DNA from: Phycisphaerae bacterium | GTDB taxonomy: Bacteria > Planctomycetota > Phycisphaerae > SM23-33 | DNA: 64,000 bases | Direction of reading: 5' to 3' | Assembly: GCA_030745875.1 (NCBI GenBank) | Contig: JASLNT010000085.1 | Coordinates: 32,092-96,091, forward strand | In this document: piece by piece, positions 36,495 through 45,000 of the stretch | Layout: every line of letters begins with the position of its first letter | Numbering within the stretch: position 1 is the stretch's first letter | Translations under genes and position numbers: made by a program | The notes under the pieces: model-generated | What the model saw: only the letters and a program-made list of their open reading frames with translations | What the model was told of the DNA's origin: nothing | Database searches by the model: none

Positions 36495-37679
36495 ATGATG
36501 GAATCGGACAGTCAAATCCGAGCCGGACGGTACGTCAATCAGGACGCCGACTACCGGGCATTCATCCCCTCTCCTCTGCCGCCAGCCCCCCCAATCAAAC
36601 TAGAGGGCGAGCTACAAGACCTCCTGTCCCGGGCTGACCGCGCGTTAGGGCGTCTTGACGGCTCTATCCAAACGTTGCCAAACCCCGATCTTTTCGTTGC
36701 TATGTATGTGCGTAAGGAAGCGGTGCTTTCCAGTCAGATCGAAGGCACCCAAAGTTCCTTGCAGGACGTACTCGCCGCCGAAGCCCGGGTCCTATCCCCC
36801 AAGAGACCGCGCGACGTCAATGAGGTGTTCAGATATGTTAACGCCATGAACTACGGACTTGAGCGTCTGAAGAGTTTGCCTATCTCCGTTCGTCTTGTCC
36901 GTGAAATCCACAGAGAACTCCTGGCAGGTGTTCGCGGGCGGCATCTTACCCCTGGCGAACTGCGCACCAGCCAGAACTGGATCGGCCCTTCCGGATGCAC
37001 TCTGGCCGAAGCCTCTTTCGTCCCGCCGCCACCCCATGAAGTGCCCCAAGCACTGAGCGATCTGGAGAGCTTTCTCCATACCGACACGCAACTTCCTCTG
37101 CTGATCAAGATCGGTCTTACTCACGCTCAGTTTGAAACCATCCACCCGTTCCTGGACGGCAACGGGCGTATCGGGCGCCTGCTCATCACCTTTCTACTAT
37201 GCGAAAAAGAAGTGCTGCTCAAGCCGGTGCTCTACCTCTCTTACTATTTCAAACGCTACCGCCGGCAATACTACGAACACCTTCAGGCCGTGCGCGACCA
37301 TGGGCAGTGGGACCAATGGCTGGCTTTTTTTCTCCAAGGTGTTTTCGAGGTTAGCCAGCAGGCCACAGACACCGCCCGACAGATTCTCACGCTACGCGAA
37401 CAACACCGCCAGACCATCACCGAACAGCTTGGTCGCGCCGCCGGCAACGGACACCGTGTCCTCGAGCATCTCTATCAGCATCCCATCATCTCAGTCGCGG
37501 ATGTCCGGAACCTGATTGGCGCCACTTACACTGCGGCTAACAACCTCGTAGCCCGACTTGTAGAGCATGGCATTACGCACGAATTCACCGGCCGCAAACG
37601 CAACCGACGGTTTATTTACCGCGACTATATCCGCCTATTCCACAATGAAAACGGCAACGATAAACAGGAAGGCCGGTGA
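36495..37679 (+). CDS. Fic-domain protein with intramolecular inhibitory helix and winged-helix tail
   Basis: 394 residues. The Fic active site HPFLDGNGRIGR (217-228) contains the catalytic His217 used to transfer AMP, or another nucleotide moiety, onto target proteins. N-terminal SSQIEG (79-84) fits the (S/T)xxxE(G/N) inhibitory motif, so Glu83 should block ATP binding (class II Fic). The C-terminal ~90 residues (SVADVRNLIGATYTAANNLV) form a winged helix. It could bind the dyad array directly upstream. Codons are richer in T-ending triplets (CTT, CGT, GTT) than neighbouring genes, which hints at transfer. Its stop overlaps the next GTG. Confidence 0.9.
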   Translation: MMESDSQIRAGRYVNQDADYRAFIPSPLPPAPPIKLEGELQDLLSRADRALGRLDGSIQTLPNPDLFVAMYVRKEAVLSSQIEGTQSSLQDVLAAEARVLSPKRPRDVNEVFRYVNAMNYGLERLKSLPISVRLVREIHRELLAGVRGRHLTPGELRTSQNWIGPSGCTLAEASFVPPPPHEVPQALSDLESFLHTDTQLPLLIKIGLTHAQFETIHPFLDGNGRIGRLLITFLLCEKEVLLKPVLYLSYYFKRYRRQYYEHLQAVRDHGQWDQWLAFFLQGVFEVSQQATDTARQILTLREQHRQTITEQLGRAAGNGHRVLEHLYQHPIISVADVRNLIGATYTAANNLVARLVEHGITHEFTGRKRNRRFIYRDYIRLFHNENGNDKQEGR

Positions 37680-38965
37680 CTCTCATCACAACACCAAAAC
37701 TCAGCGGCATTACTCGTATTTCCACTCTGCTGATCATGTTGGCGGCAGTGTCTGCGGCAACAAGCAACAGCATCCCGGCCGAGAAATCCGGAAAGTCCGA
37801 CAAGAAGCCCAACACCAGGGGAAAGTGGAGTGCTTATTGCGGCAAGGTCGGTCCGTCCGGTTGGCGGTGCAATGTTATCCAACCCGACCCGAAAGACGCC
37901 GGACCCGACGGGATCAACCTTCACGATTGGGACGGCGACGGCGACATGGATGTATTCGTCAACTACGAAGAAGGCGCATACTCTCGTCTCTACTTTAATC
38001 CGGGCAAGGACAAGATTCGCGACCTCTGGACCGACTACATTCAGTTTAAACACGGAAAGTGCGAGGACTCAGGGATCGGCGATCTGGATAACGACGGGGA
38101 TATCGACTACATCGCCAACGGCGGATGGGTTTACTTCAATCCCGGGAAAAAAGACATCCGCGATCCGTCCAAATGGACAAAAATGACGCTCTTTAAAAAT
38201 GAGGCCCGCGTCCCGGTCGTAGCCGATGTCGACGGGGACGGTTTGAACGATCTGATTGTCGGCGGCAAGGCGTGGTACAAGCAGCCGACCAGGGGGAAAC
38301 ACGAAGCGAAGAACTGGAAGAGCTTTTCTCTGGGCAGAGCTGTCTGGCCGATGAATTGCTTCGTCTACGACATCGACAGTGACGGCGACAATGACATTGT
38401 CGTCCAGGACCGCAGAAAAGAAACGTTTTGGTTCGTCAACGCGGGGAAAGACAAAGTCGCCTCTCAATGGGCTCGCAAGACGCTTTACGCAAAAAGAGAC
38501 GGCATGTTCATGGCGATCGGCGATGTAAACGGCGACAAGATCGATGATTTCGTAATAACGAACCAAAGGGGAAGGAACATCCATATCCTCTTGCGCTCAA
38601 ACAAAACCGGCGACCCGGAACTGAAGACCGTCATCCTGCCCCAGCCGACGAAGAATACCGGCGCGGCTGGCGATTTCTTCCCCAAGGGCGCAGCGATCAT
38701 GGACGTCGACGGCGATCCGACGAGGAAGGAAATCCTGATCCTCCCCAAGAGCGGGAACATCTGGTTTGCGACATATTCGGGCGATTCAAACGAAGCGAAG
38801 AACTGGAAGACAACAGTTATAGAGACACCCGGCGCCGGAACCCGCAAGAAGATGGACAACGCCTTTCTCGGCGACATTGACGGCGACGGCGATATCGACA
38901 TCGTAACAACGGAAGAAAACGGCGGCTGGGGAGTACTCTGGTTCGAAAACCCGGGGAAGAAGTAG
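37676..38965 (+). CDS. Exported VCBS/FG-GAP-repeat protein
   Basis: 429 residues. The N-terminus has a signal-like hydrophobic stretch (STLLIMLAAVSAATS). Seven Asp-rich calcium-binding blades follow: DWDGDGDMDVFVN, DLDNDGDIDYIAN, DVDGDGLNDLIVG, DIDSDGDNDIVVQ, DVNGDKIDDFVIT, DVDGDPTRKEILI and DIDGDGDIDIVTT. A seven-bladed beta-propeller is therefore likely. GTG 37676 overlaps the Fic TGA (GTGA) and has AGGAAGG just upstream, so translation is coupled, although pairing a cytoplasmic Fic with an exported propeller is functionally puzzling. Confidence 0.8.
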   Translation: MTLITTPKLSGITRISTLLIMLAAVSAATSNSIPAEKSGKSDKKPNTRGKWSAYCGKVGPSGWRCNVIQPDPKDAGPDGINLHDWDGDGDMDVFVNYEEGAYSRLYFNPGKDKIRDLWTDYIQFKHGKCEDSGIGDLDNDGDIDYIANGGWVYFNPGKKDIRDPSKWTKMTLFKNEARVPVVADVDGDGLNDLIVGGKAWYKQPTRGKHEAKNWKSFSLGRAVWPMNCFVYDIDSDGDNDIVVQDRRKETFWFVNAGKDKVASQWARKTLYAKRDGMFMAIGDVNGDKIDDFVITNQRGRNIHILLRSNKTGDPELKTVILPQPTKNTGAAGDFFPKGAAIMDVDGDPTRKEILILPKSGNIWFATYSGDSNEAKNWKTTVIETPGAGTRKKMDNAFLGDIDGDGDIDIVTTEENGGWGVLWFENPGKK

Positions 38966-39122
38966 CCGCGGAACGTAACCCGCGACATCCTGATGTTTGC
39001 AGTTTTAATTTTGGAAAAGGGGTTGCATAGGGGCGGGTGCTTGAGTAGTTTGGCGTTTCAGTTTTTTCTATTAGCGGGTAGCAATAAAATATCGGGCGGA
39101 TTCTGCCGACGAGGACATCTCC

Positions 39123-40817
39123 ATGAGTGAAATAGCAACACCGCGCGTGCCCACATGGGCCCAGTACGAGGGCGAATTTACATTGACCGACAAGCAAGTC
39201 GACTCACTCGTCATCCATCACGCAAATCTGACACAGGTCGTGTTCGGCTGGCTCGACTCGGAGTTCCGCGTCACGCCTGAATCCGATTCCAACTGGCCGA
39301 TGCTTGGTCAGCATCTCATCGAACTGCTGCATGTTTCAGATTCGCGAGCCTTCTCCGGCGTCTGCAACCAGATGGCCAACACCATGCTCCAATCCGTCCC
39401 GCCGGACAATCCGTTCGTAGCCGCCTCGCTGGCCGAGGCGGGACTGACGGACAATGACGTATTCAAAGCCCTGCTCGACGAACTGCTGAAAAAGCAGGCT
39501 CGCCATCCCTGGGGGCTAATCCCGTTTGCAACAGGTTTCCTGAATCTCGGCGATCAGTTCTCAACACTGTGGGCGCTTCGCCTGCTTATCCTGTCCGGAC
39601 GCGACAGTGAGTTCACTGATGCAATCAACAAGGCGATCGGAGCCTTAGAGCAATCTTTCGACCTTCTCTCCGACAATTCGGACCACGTCGGATTCCTGCT
39701 GTATGACCTGAGTCTGCTCGGTCGCCAGGATGATGAATCGCTGGTCGACCGATGCCTGAATCACCTGTTGAAGACGGACACCAGTTGGCTGAAAAACACG
39801 CATGACCTCCGAGGCGGAGGCTTTGTCGCCTACGATCTGCTGAAGGTTTCCGGCCTGCGGCCAAAGGCGATGGAGAAATCCGAAGAATGGCTGGCCGCGG
39901 CATTCAATCTGACCGACGAAGCGCCGACCCAACTCCCCACAGCATTCGCCAATCACGGAAAGCAATCTGACGACGGTAATGAAATTCCAGTCGACGTGTG
40001 GGCTCAGGGTTGGATCCGTGCGTTAGTCGCCGCCACGCTCTATCTCCGCCTGCGACGCTCCGATTACGCGCCACATTCCCACATCCTGACAAGGTCTGTC
40101 TTAGCGGGCAACGAACGTGCGCAACTTCTTCGATTTTACGGTAACGCTCTCCCGTTTCTTCCGTCTATCCAGGAAATGCAGGAAATCGGCGAGCCCATGA
40201 AGCGGTTTCACGACAAGAAGGAAGGCTCCCCGTTCGAGAAAAGCGTTTTCATCATGCGGTCAATGATCAAATCTAATCGCAAATCGACGCCGGAATATGT
40301 AGAGACAAATGAGAACATCCTGAAAGCCGTCATTGAAGAACTGGACAAGGCCGGGCTTGTGGGAAGACATGTCGGCGATCGACCTGTCCCGTATCAAAAG
40401 GATCTCTGGGCGAATAATGAAGTCTATCTGCGAGGGTGTAAATACGGCATAGCAATCTTCGAACGCCTCGAACGGGATAAGGGCAGGCCGTTTGGCCCGA
40501 ATCATAATGTCCTTATCGAATTCGGATTCATGAGAGGCAAAGGCGCCAGCATCCTGATACTGCACGATGAAGCAACAATGCATGAGAAAGTCGAGGGTAC
40601 GCCAATCCCACCGGAAGGCACGGATCTTCCCGTGGTAGTGACAAGCACTCTTCATGAGTCGTTCTCATCCGAAGAACCGGAACTCATGCAATTGAGGACT
40701 GCGATCGCCAAGTGGGCCAAGGTAATGGCGAAAAAGGAAGAAGACCCAAGTGAGGCCGCCAAGGAAAAAGGCGACCAGGAGTCCGCTTCCGCCGAGGACG
40801 AAGGCACAGAGGACTGA
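39123..40817 (+). CDS. Two-domain protein: helical N-terminus plus TIR/deoxyribosyltransferase-like C-terminus
   Basis: 564 residues, not assigned to a named family. Residues about 60-345 are all-helical repeats. Residues about 371-530 begin with a strand (KSVFIMRSM), a long helix (NENILKAVIEELDKAG), a strand-loop GCKYGIAIFE and then NHNVLIEFGFMRGKGASILIL. This NxNVxxExG pattern is shared by nucleoside 2-deoxyribosyltransferase-like and TIR-like nucleotide-binding domains; Glu466 is the candidate catalytic residue. Such domains often act as NAD+-cleaving or signal-sensing effectors in defence; function here is inference. The C-terminal tail is Lys/Glu-rich. Starts 157 bases after the VCBS gene. 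Confidence 0.6.
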   Translation: MSEIATPRVPTWAQYEGEFTLTDKQVDSLVIHHANLTQVVFGWLDSEFRVTPESDSNWPMLGQHLIELLHVSDSRAFSGVCNQMANTMLQSVPPDNPFVAASLAEAGLTDNDVFKALLDELLKKQARHPWGLIPFATGFLNLGDQFSTLWALRLLILSGRDSEFTDAINKAIGALEQSFDLLSDNSDHVGFLLYDLSLLGRQDDESLVDRCLNHLLKTDTSWLKNTHDLRGGGFVAYDLLKVSGLRPKAMEKSEEWLAAAFNLTDEAPTQLPTAFANHGKQSDDGNEIPVDVWAQGWIRALVAATLYLRLRRSDYAPHSHILTRSVLAGNERAQLLRFYGNALPFLPSIQEMQEIGEPMKRFHDKKEGSPFEKSVFIMRSMIKSNRKSTPEYVETNENILKAVIEELDKAGLVGRHVGDRPVPYQKDLWANNEVYLRGCKYGIAIFERLERDKGRPFGPNHNVLIEFGFMRGKGASILILHDEATMHEKVEGTPIPPEGTDLPVVVTSTLHESFSSEEPELMQLRTAIAKWAKVMAKKEEDPSEAAKEKGDQESASAEDEGTED

Positions 40818-40930
40818 TGCTTGCTGAGTTGGTTGGTCTGTTGTACAGTCCGTTCCGCTGGAGGCGCGGCTTGGGACAGCGTCGGAACAACGACATGATG
40901 GTGACGGGAAAATGGCAACAGAGACCCTGA
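40817..40930 (+). CDS. Possible 37-residue coupled peptide
   Basis: ATG at 40817 overlaps the stop of the upstream two-domain protein (TGATG), and TGA at 40928 lies 19 bases inside the methyltransferase gene. The peptide is basic and Trp/Arg-rich. It fills the whole gap between the two genes, so it may couple their translation or be a real small gene. No homology can be judged. Confidence 0.25.
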   Translation: MLAELVGLLYSPFRWRRGLGQRRNNDMMVTGKWQQRP

Positions 40931-41841
40931 TGCAATTGGACATGCGGATGTCGGACGATCTCTCTCGGCTTGCGTTCGAGGTGTCAGAACGCCCGCTCGG
41001 AGAAATCCTGTCGCCGAATCTCATGTGGCAATGCAGTTGTTATGCCGGTGACGGCGGACGCTCGCCCGAGTGCGGGCCCTGTGCGGTGCATGAACTGCCT
41101 GACGCCGCAGAAATATCCGATCTATTCGGAAGGCACACGCGAATTTGGTATCGCGGACTCAGCGTGTTGTGGGATGGCTGGAGGGGCTGGCCGCCGTCAA
41201 TCGACACGTTCTGCCTGGTTCGGGCATTGCTTCGGGCTCAATGGCCTGTCCGGGACGTGCGTCGACTCTGGGACATCGGTGCGGGTACGGGTTTCATCGG
41301 GCTTCAACTCGCCGACGCCGCACCGTCGATCACACATCTGACAGCCGTGGAAACCAGCATGCCGGCCGCTGAAATGTGCTGGGATAATCTTGACTCATAC
41401 GACGGGCGGTCCGACCTGACGATGGAGATCGCCTGCCAACCGGCACAGGGCCTGCTTACCAAACAGCTTCAGGAAGGTGATGCAATCGCAGCCTGCCCGC
41501 CATATCTGCCTCGTCCGCCGTGGGATTGCGACAGTGCCGACAGCGGACCGGCAATGGGAACTGACATGCTCCGTTTTCTAATTCGCATAGCTGCGGAAAA
41601 GGGGGCGCCTTTGGCGCTGGGCTACTCGACGCTGGCCCAGTCGGACGTTAACGAGGCGTTGGCGAACGCCTCAGGGCTCAGAATGGAGGTGCTGGCCGAA
41701 CGTTCTGTCCCTCTCAGGCTGGCGCTTTCTCCGGAGTTCTTCGAATGGCTGATGGATGAACGAGGTCTTCGCCAGGAAACCGACGATGTATTCGCCTACC
41801 ACCACACAATCCGAGCCGTCATCTTCACCCCTCAGGGCTAG
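40912..41841 (+). CDS. PrmC/HemK-like class I SAM-dependent methyltransferase
   Basis: 309 residues. Residues about 115-127 (WDIGAGTGFIGLQLA) form the SAM-binding motif I. Motif IV is ACPPYLP, in the place of the NPPY of PrmC/HemK and RlmG-type enzymes that methylate an amide or exocyclic amino group. The N-terminal 100 residues contain several Cys (CSCYAG, ECGPC), a possible small metal site. Start ATG 40912, only a weak GGGAAA site upstream. It probably shares a transcript with the TIR-like gene. Target unknown. Confidence 0.65.
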   Translation: MATETLMQLDMRMSDDLSRLAFEVSERPLGEILSPNLMWQCSCYAGDGGRSPECGPCAVHELPDAAEISDLFGRHTRIWYRGLSVLWDGWRGWPPSIDTFCLVRALLRAQWPVRDVRRLWDIGAGTGFIGLQLADAAPSITHLTAVETSMPAAEMCWDNLDSYDGRSDLTMEIACQPAQGLLTKQLQEGDAIAACPPYLPRPPWDCDSADSGPAMGTDMLRFLIRIAAEKGAPLALGYSTLAQSDVNEALANASGLRMEVLAERSVPLRLALSPEFFEWLMDERGLRQETDDVFAYHHTIRAVIFTPQG

Positions 41842-41844
41842 CCG

Positions 41845-41861
41845 GACCCGGCGCCCGGGTC
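41845..41861 (+). terminator. GC-rich hairpin after the methyltransferase gene
   Basis: GACCCGG (41845-41851), loop CGC, CCGGGTC (41855-41861), four bases after the stop. No T-run, so at most a weak or Rho-assisted terminator, possibly closing the 36.4-41.8 kb gene group. Confidence 0.35.
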
Positions 41862-41940
41862 GGGCGCGAGCATATCAAAGAGACATTTCCGTCTAAGATC
41901 AAGGAGTCTGGAACTTATTGGAGGATCTTGCGTCTAACTT

Positions 41941-41988
41941 GCGTAAGGAGCATTTTTACGCAGGCTTCTCGGATTTTCAAAGCCTGCG
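41941..41988 (+). promoter_or_regulatory. Two overlapping, mutually exclusive hairpins in the leader of the large TPR gene
   Basis: GCGTAA (41941-41946) can pair with TTACGC (41956-41961). CGCAGGCTT (41959-41967) can pair with AAGCCTGCG (41980-41988). The two structures share bases 41959-41961, so only one forms at a time. They lie 36 bases before the TPR gene's ATG; no T-run follows. Confidence 0.45.
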
Positions 41989-42023
41989 CGGGCAACTGAA
42001 GACAGACTGGAAAGGAAAACAAT

Positions 42024-45000
42024 ATGCACAAGAAAGTTATTATCATTGTCCTGGCGTTGCTGACAGTCATGGCGCCGCAGATCGCCCTGGGGCAAGTCGA
42101 CGCCAAAGAGGCTTACGCATCGGGAAAAACGATGTACGCCCAGGGAAAATTCGAAGAGGCGCGAGACCTGTTTCTCAAGGCCTCGTTCACCGACGGTAAG
42201 AACGCAGAAGTATTCCTCTGGTTGGGCAAGGCCAATTACCAGATCGGCGAGATCGACAAGGCGATGACAGCCTGGACCAGAACGCTGCAACTGGCGCCCA
42301 AGGAGGCCTACGCGATCAGGATGCTCAAAGCCCTGAGAGGCCACACCGCAAAACCGGCCGCCCGAATCAAACTCATCAAAACCCTGATCGCAGAGGGCAT
42401 GCACAAAACTGCAAGTCAGTACTGCCAGTCGCTTGTCCGCAACGAGGCGGCCACCGACGCCCAGCGGGCCGAGGCGCTGAGACTATACGCCGAAGTGCTG
42501 CTGGAGACAGGCAGCCCGACCGGCGCGGTTGTCGCCCTGCAGGAGGCGGCGGTAAAGTATTCCGCTCACCAGGACAAACCCACCACCGCCCTGCTGCTGG
42601 GACGAGCCCGAATAAAGATGGGAGGCAAATCGCTGAGTTCGGGCATGAACGTGCTCAGGTCGGTGGTGACCGACTTCGCCAATACGCCCCAAGCCGCCGC
42701 CGCCCAGTACGAACTAATACTCGTCGGCCTGTCGCAGAAAATCGACATCGCAGGCGCCGGAGCATTAAACAAATGGATCACCGCCAACGCCAACCACCGC
42801 CTGTCGCGCAACGCGACGAGTCGCCTGATATCCGTTTACCTGACGCTGGCCGGGCAGACCGCCAAACCCAAGCCCGACGCCAAACTCGGAGCGTTTGAAA
42901 CTCAGGCGATAACGCTGGCCGGAAAGCTAATCGCCAAGAGCATAAAGACCGCCGACGCTCTCGCCGTCCACAAACTGATAATGGACCACATACAGGTGCG
43001 GTACGTGGCGGCGGGAGCTTATCCGGCGGCGATATCGGGCGTCGAAATGCTCATCAAGACGCCCCTGCCGAAAACCGCCCGGGCCCAAACGCTGACGACA
43101 ATAGCGCAACTCCGGTCAACAGTAGCGATCAAGGAGCTGACGGACCTGGCGAAAGCGGGAAAGCTCCCCAAAGGAAATACGCCAAAGGCTCTCGCCGACG
43201 CCGTCGCCGGATACAAAGCCGTAATGGCTGAATTCCCCCTCCAATCAACCTGGGCGAATCTGGCGTCACTGGCCGGACAGACCGGATCGTTGGCGTCCAG
43301 CGTCCCATTCCCGCCGAAGGTGACCGCCCTGAAGGCCCCGCATAGCTGGGCGATAGCAATTGCACTTGACGTCGTCAAAGCCGACGCCGACACCAAAGCC
43401 GTCGCAAGCGCCATCACGATTATCAGCGGCATCGAGTCGCAATACGCCGCCTTCACCGAAGACCCCGCACGCAAGATCCCGCTGGACATTCACGCGAGAC
43501 TCCTTGCGGCGGTCTCGCAGGACAAGTCAACCTGGTCGACGCTGATGATCAAGCAGATAGACCTGCTGAACGCCTACGCATCACGCATCTTCACCGAGAA
43601 CATCAAAGCCGGGCTTGACCAGGCTAATAAAACGCTGACCGACCATCAGAAACAGATACTCGCGACGATGTCCGGGATCCTGTCCAGGGACGCTTCTCAG
43701 GGCTCGGCGATGCTGACGAGGCTCACCGCACACCTCCGCCCGTGGCTGGCGCGAGGCCACTGGGACCTGGTCCGCGAGGCTTACGAGACACTGGAGGCCG
43801 CAATGCCCGCCCCGCAAAAGCCCTCGGTGCAACTTGCAGTCACCGGAGTGTGGGTCGCCCAGGCGAATGCAACGCACACGCGTCTGTTGGGTGCGGGGTT
43901 CATCATCCCGCGCAAGCTCGACCCGGCCCACGCCAAGGCGCTGCAAGCGTGCTACACGCTGCAGGACCAGCGAAGCGAAACCGACCCCATAGTCCTCCAG
44001 GCCAGGACCATCGCCTCACAGATTGTCAAACACTACAACGACCTGGAATACTTCGACATCGCCGAACAGGCTATCGGCGTCAAGTCCGCCAAACCCGTAG
44101 ACACCGCCGACGCCTTCGCTCAGATAACGCTGGCGGGCTTTCATCTCCAGCGAGCCAAAGCCGATCTCGACAAGTCGCTCAAGAGCTACAAGGCCCGAGA
44201 CAAGATAGCTCTTACCGACGCATTCAAGAAGGCGATCGCCGACTACAAGAAGTTCATCACGGACCGACCGGCTCACAGTTACGTGCCGACGGCGGTCCAG
44301 AGCATCTACGGTATCGCCAGGATATTCGAGCAGCACAAGGCCTACGACGTCGCAATCGGAGTATATAAGGATTTCGCAGCATTCGCCGCAAAATCAAAAG
44401 TGCTCGCCCAAGGCTCCCCCACGGCGCCCAGCGAAGCCGAAGCCGCCGAACTGATCACCGCAAATGCGCTCTACTCCAAAGCCGAAAACACACTGACCAA
44501 GACACTGGCCGACAGGAAACCAAACGATCCCCCGCCCGCGAAGATCAGCGATGAGTTCACCGCAGCGATCGACGCATACAAGGCGTTCATCAAGGCCCGC
44601 CCGGAAAGTTCGCTTGTCGGCAGCGCCATGGCGCGAATCAACAAGGCCGCGATGCAGTACGTCAGCATCGGAGCGTGGGATGTCGCCGAAGGCGTCTTCG
44701 CGAATCTGCTGGCCGCGGGCCTGGACATCCGCAGGCCGGAACGGCTTGAGTTCAGCCGCGGACTCTGCCGTCTTGGCAAGGTGATGCCCGCCCATGCGAC
44801 GGACATGCTCAAAGCACTTACAGCGCCAAAACGCACCTCCAAACCCGGTGGGAAAGGGGTTTCAGCGTTGGCGTTGGCGCTGGGGATGGACGATGCGTCT
44901 CCGGCGGACCCGAGCACTCCCAAACCGATCGTGACTCCGCCCAGAGCCAAACCGGCCCCGGGCGCCGGCGGCCCCGCAAAAAGACCCGCCAACGGAAGAG

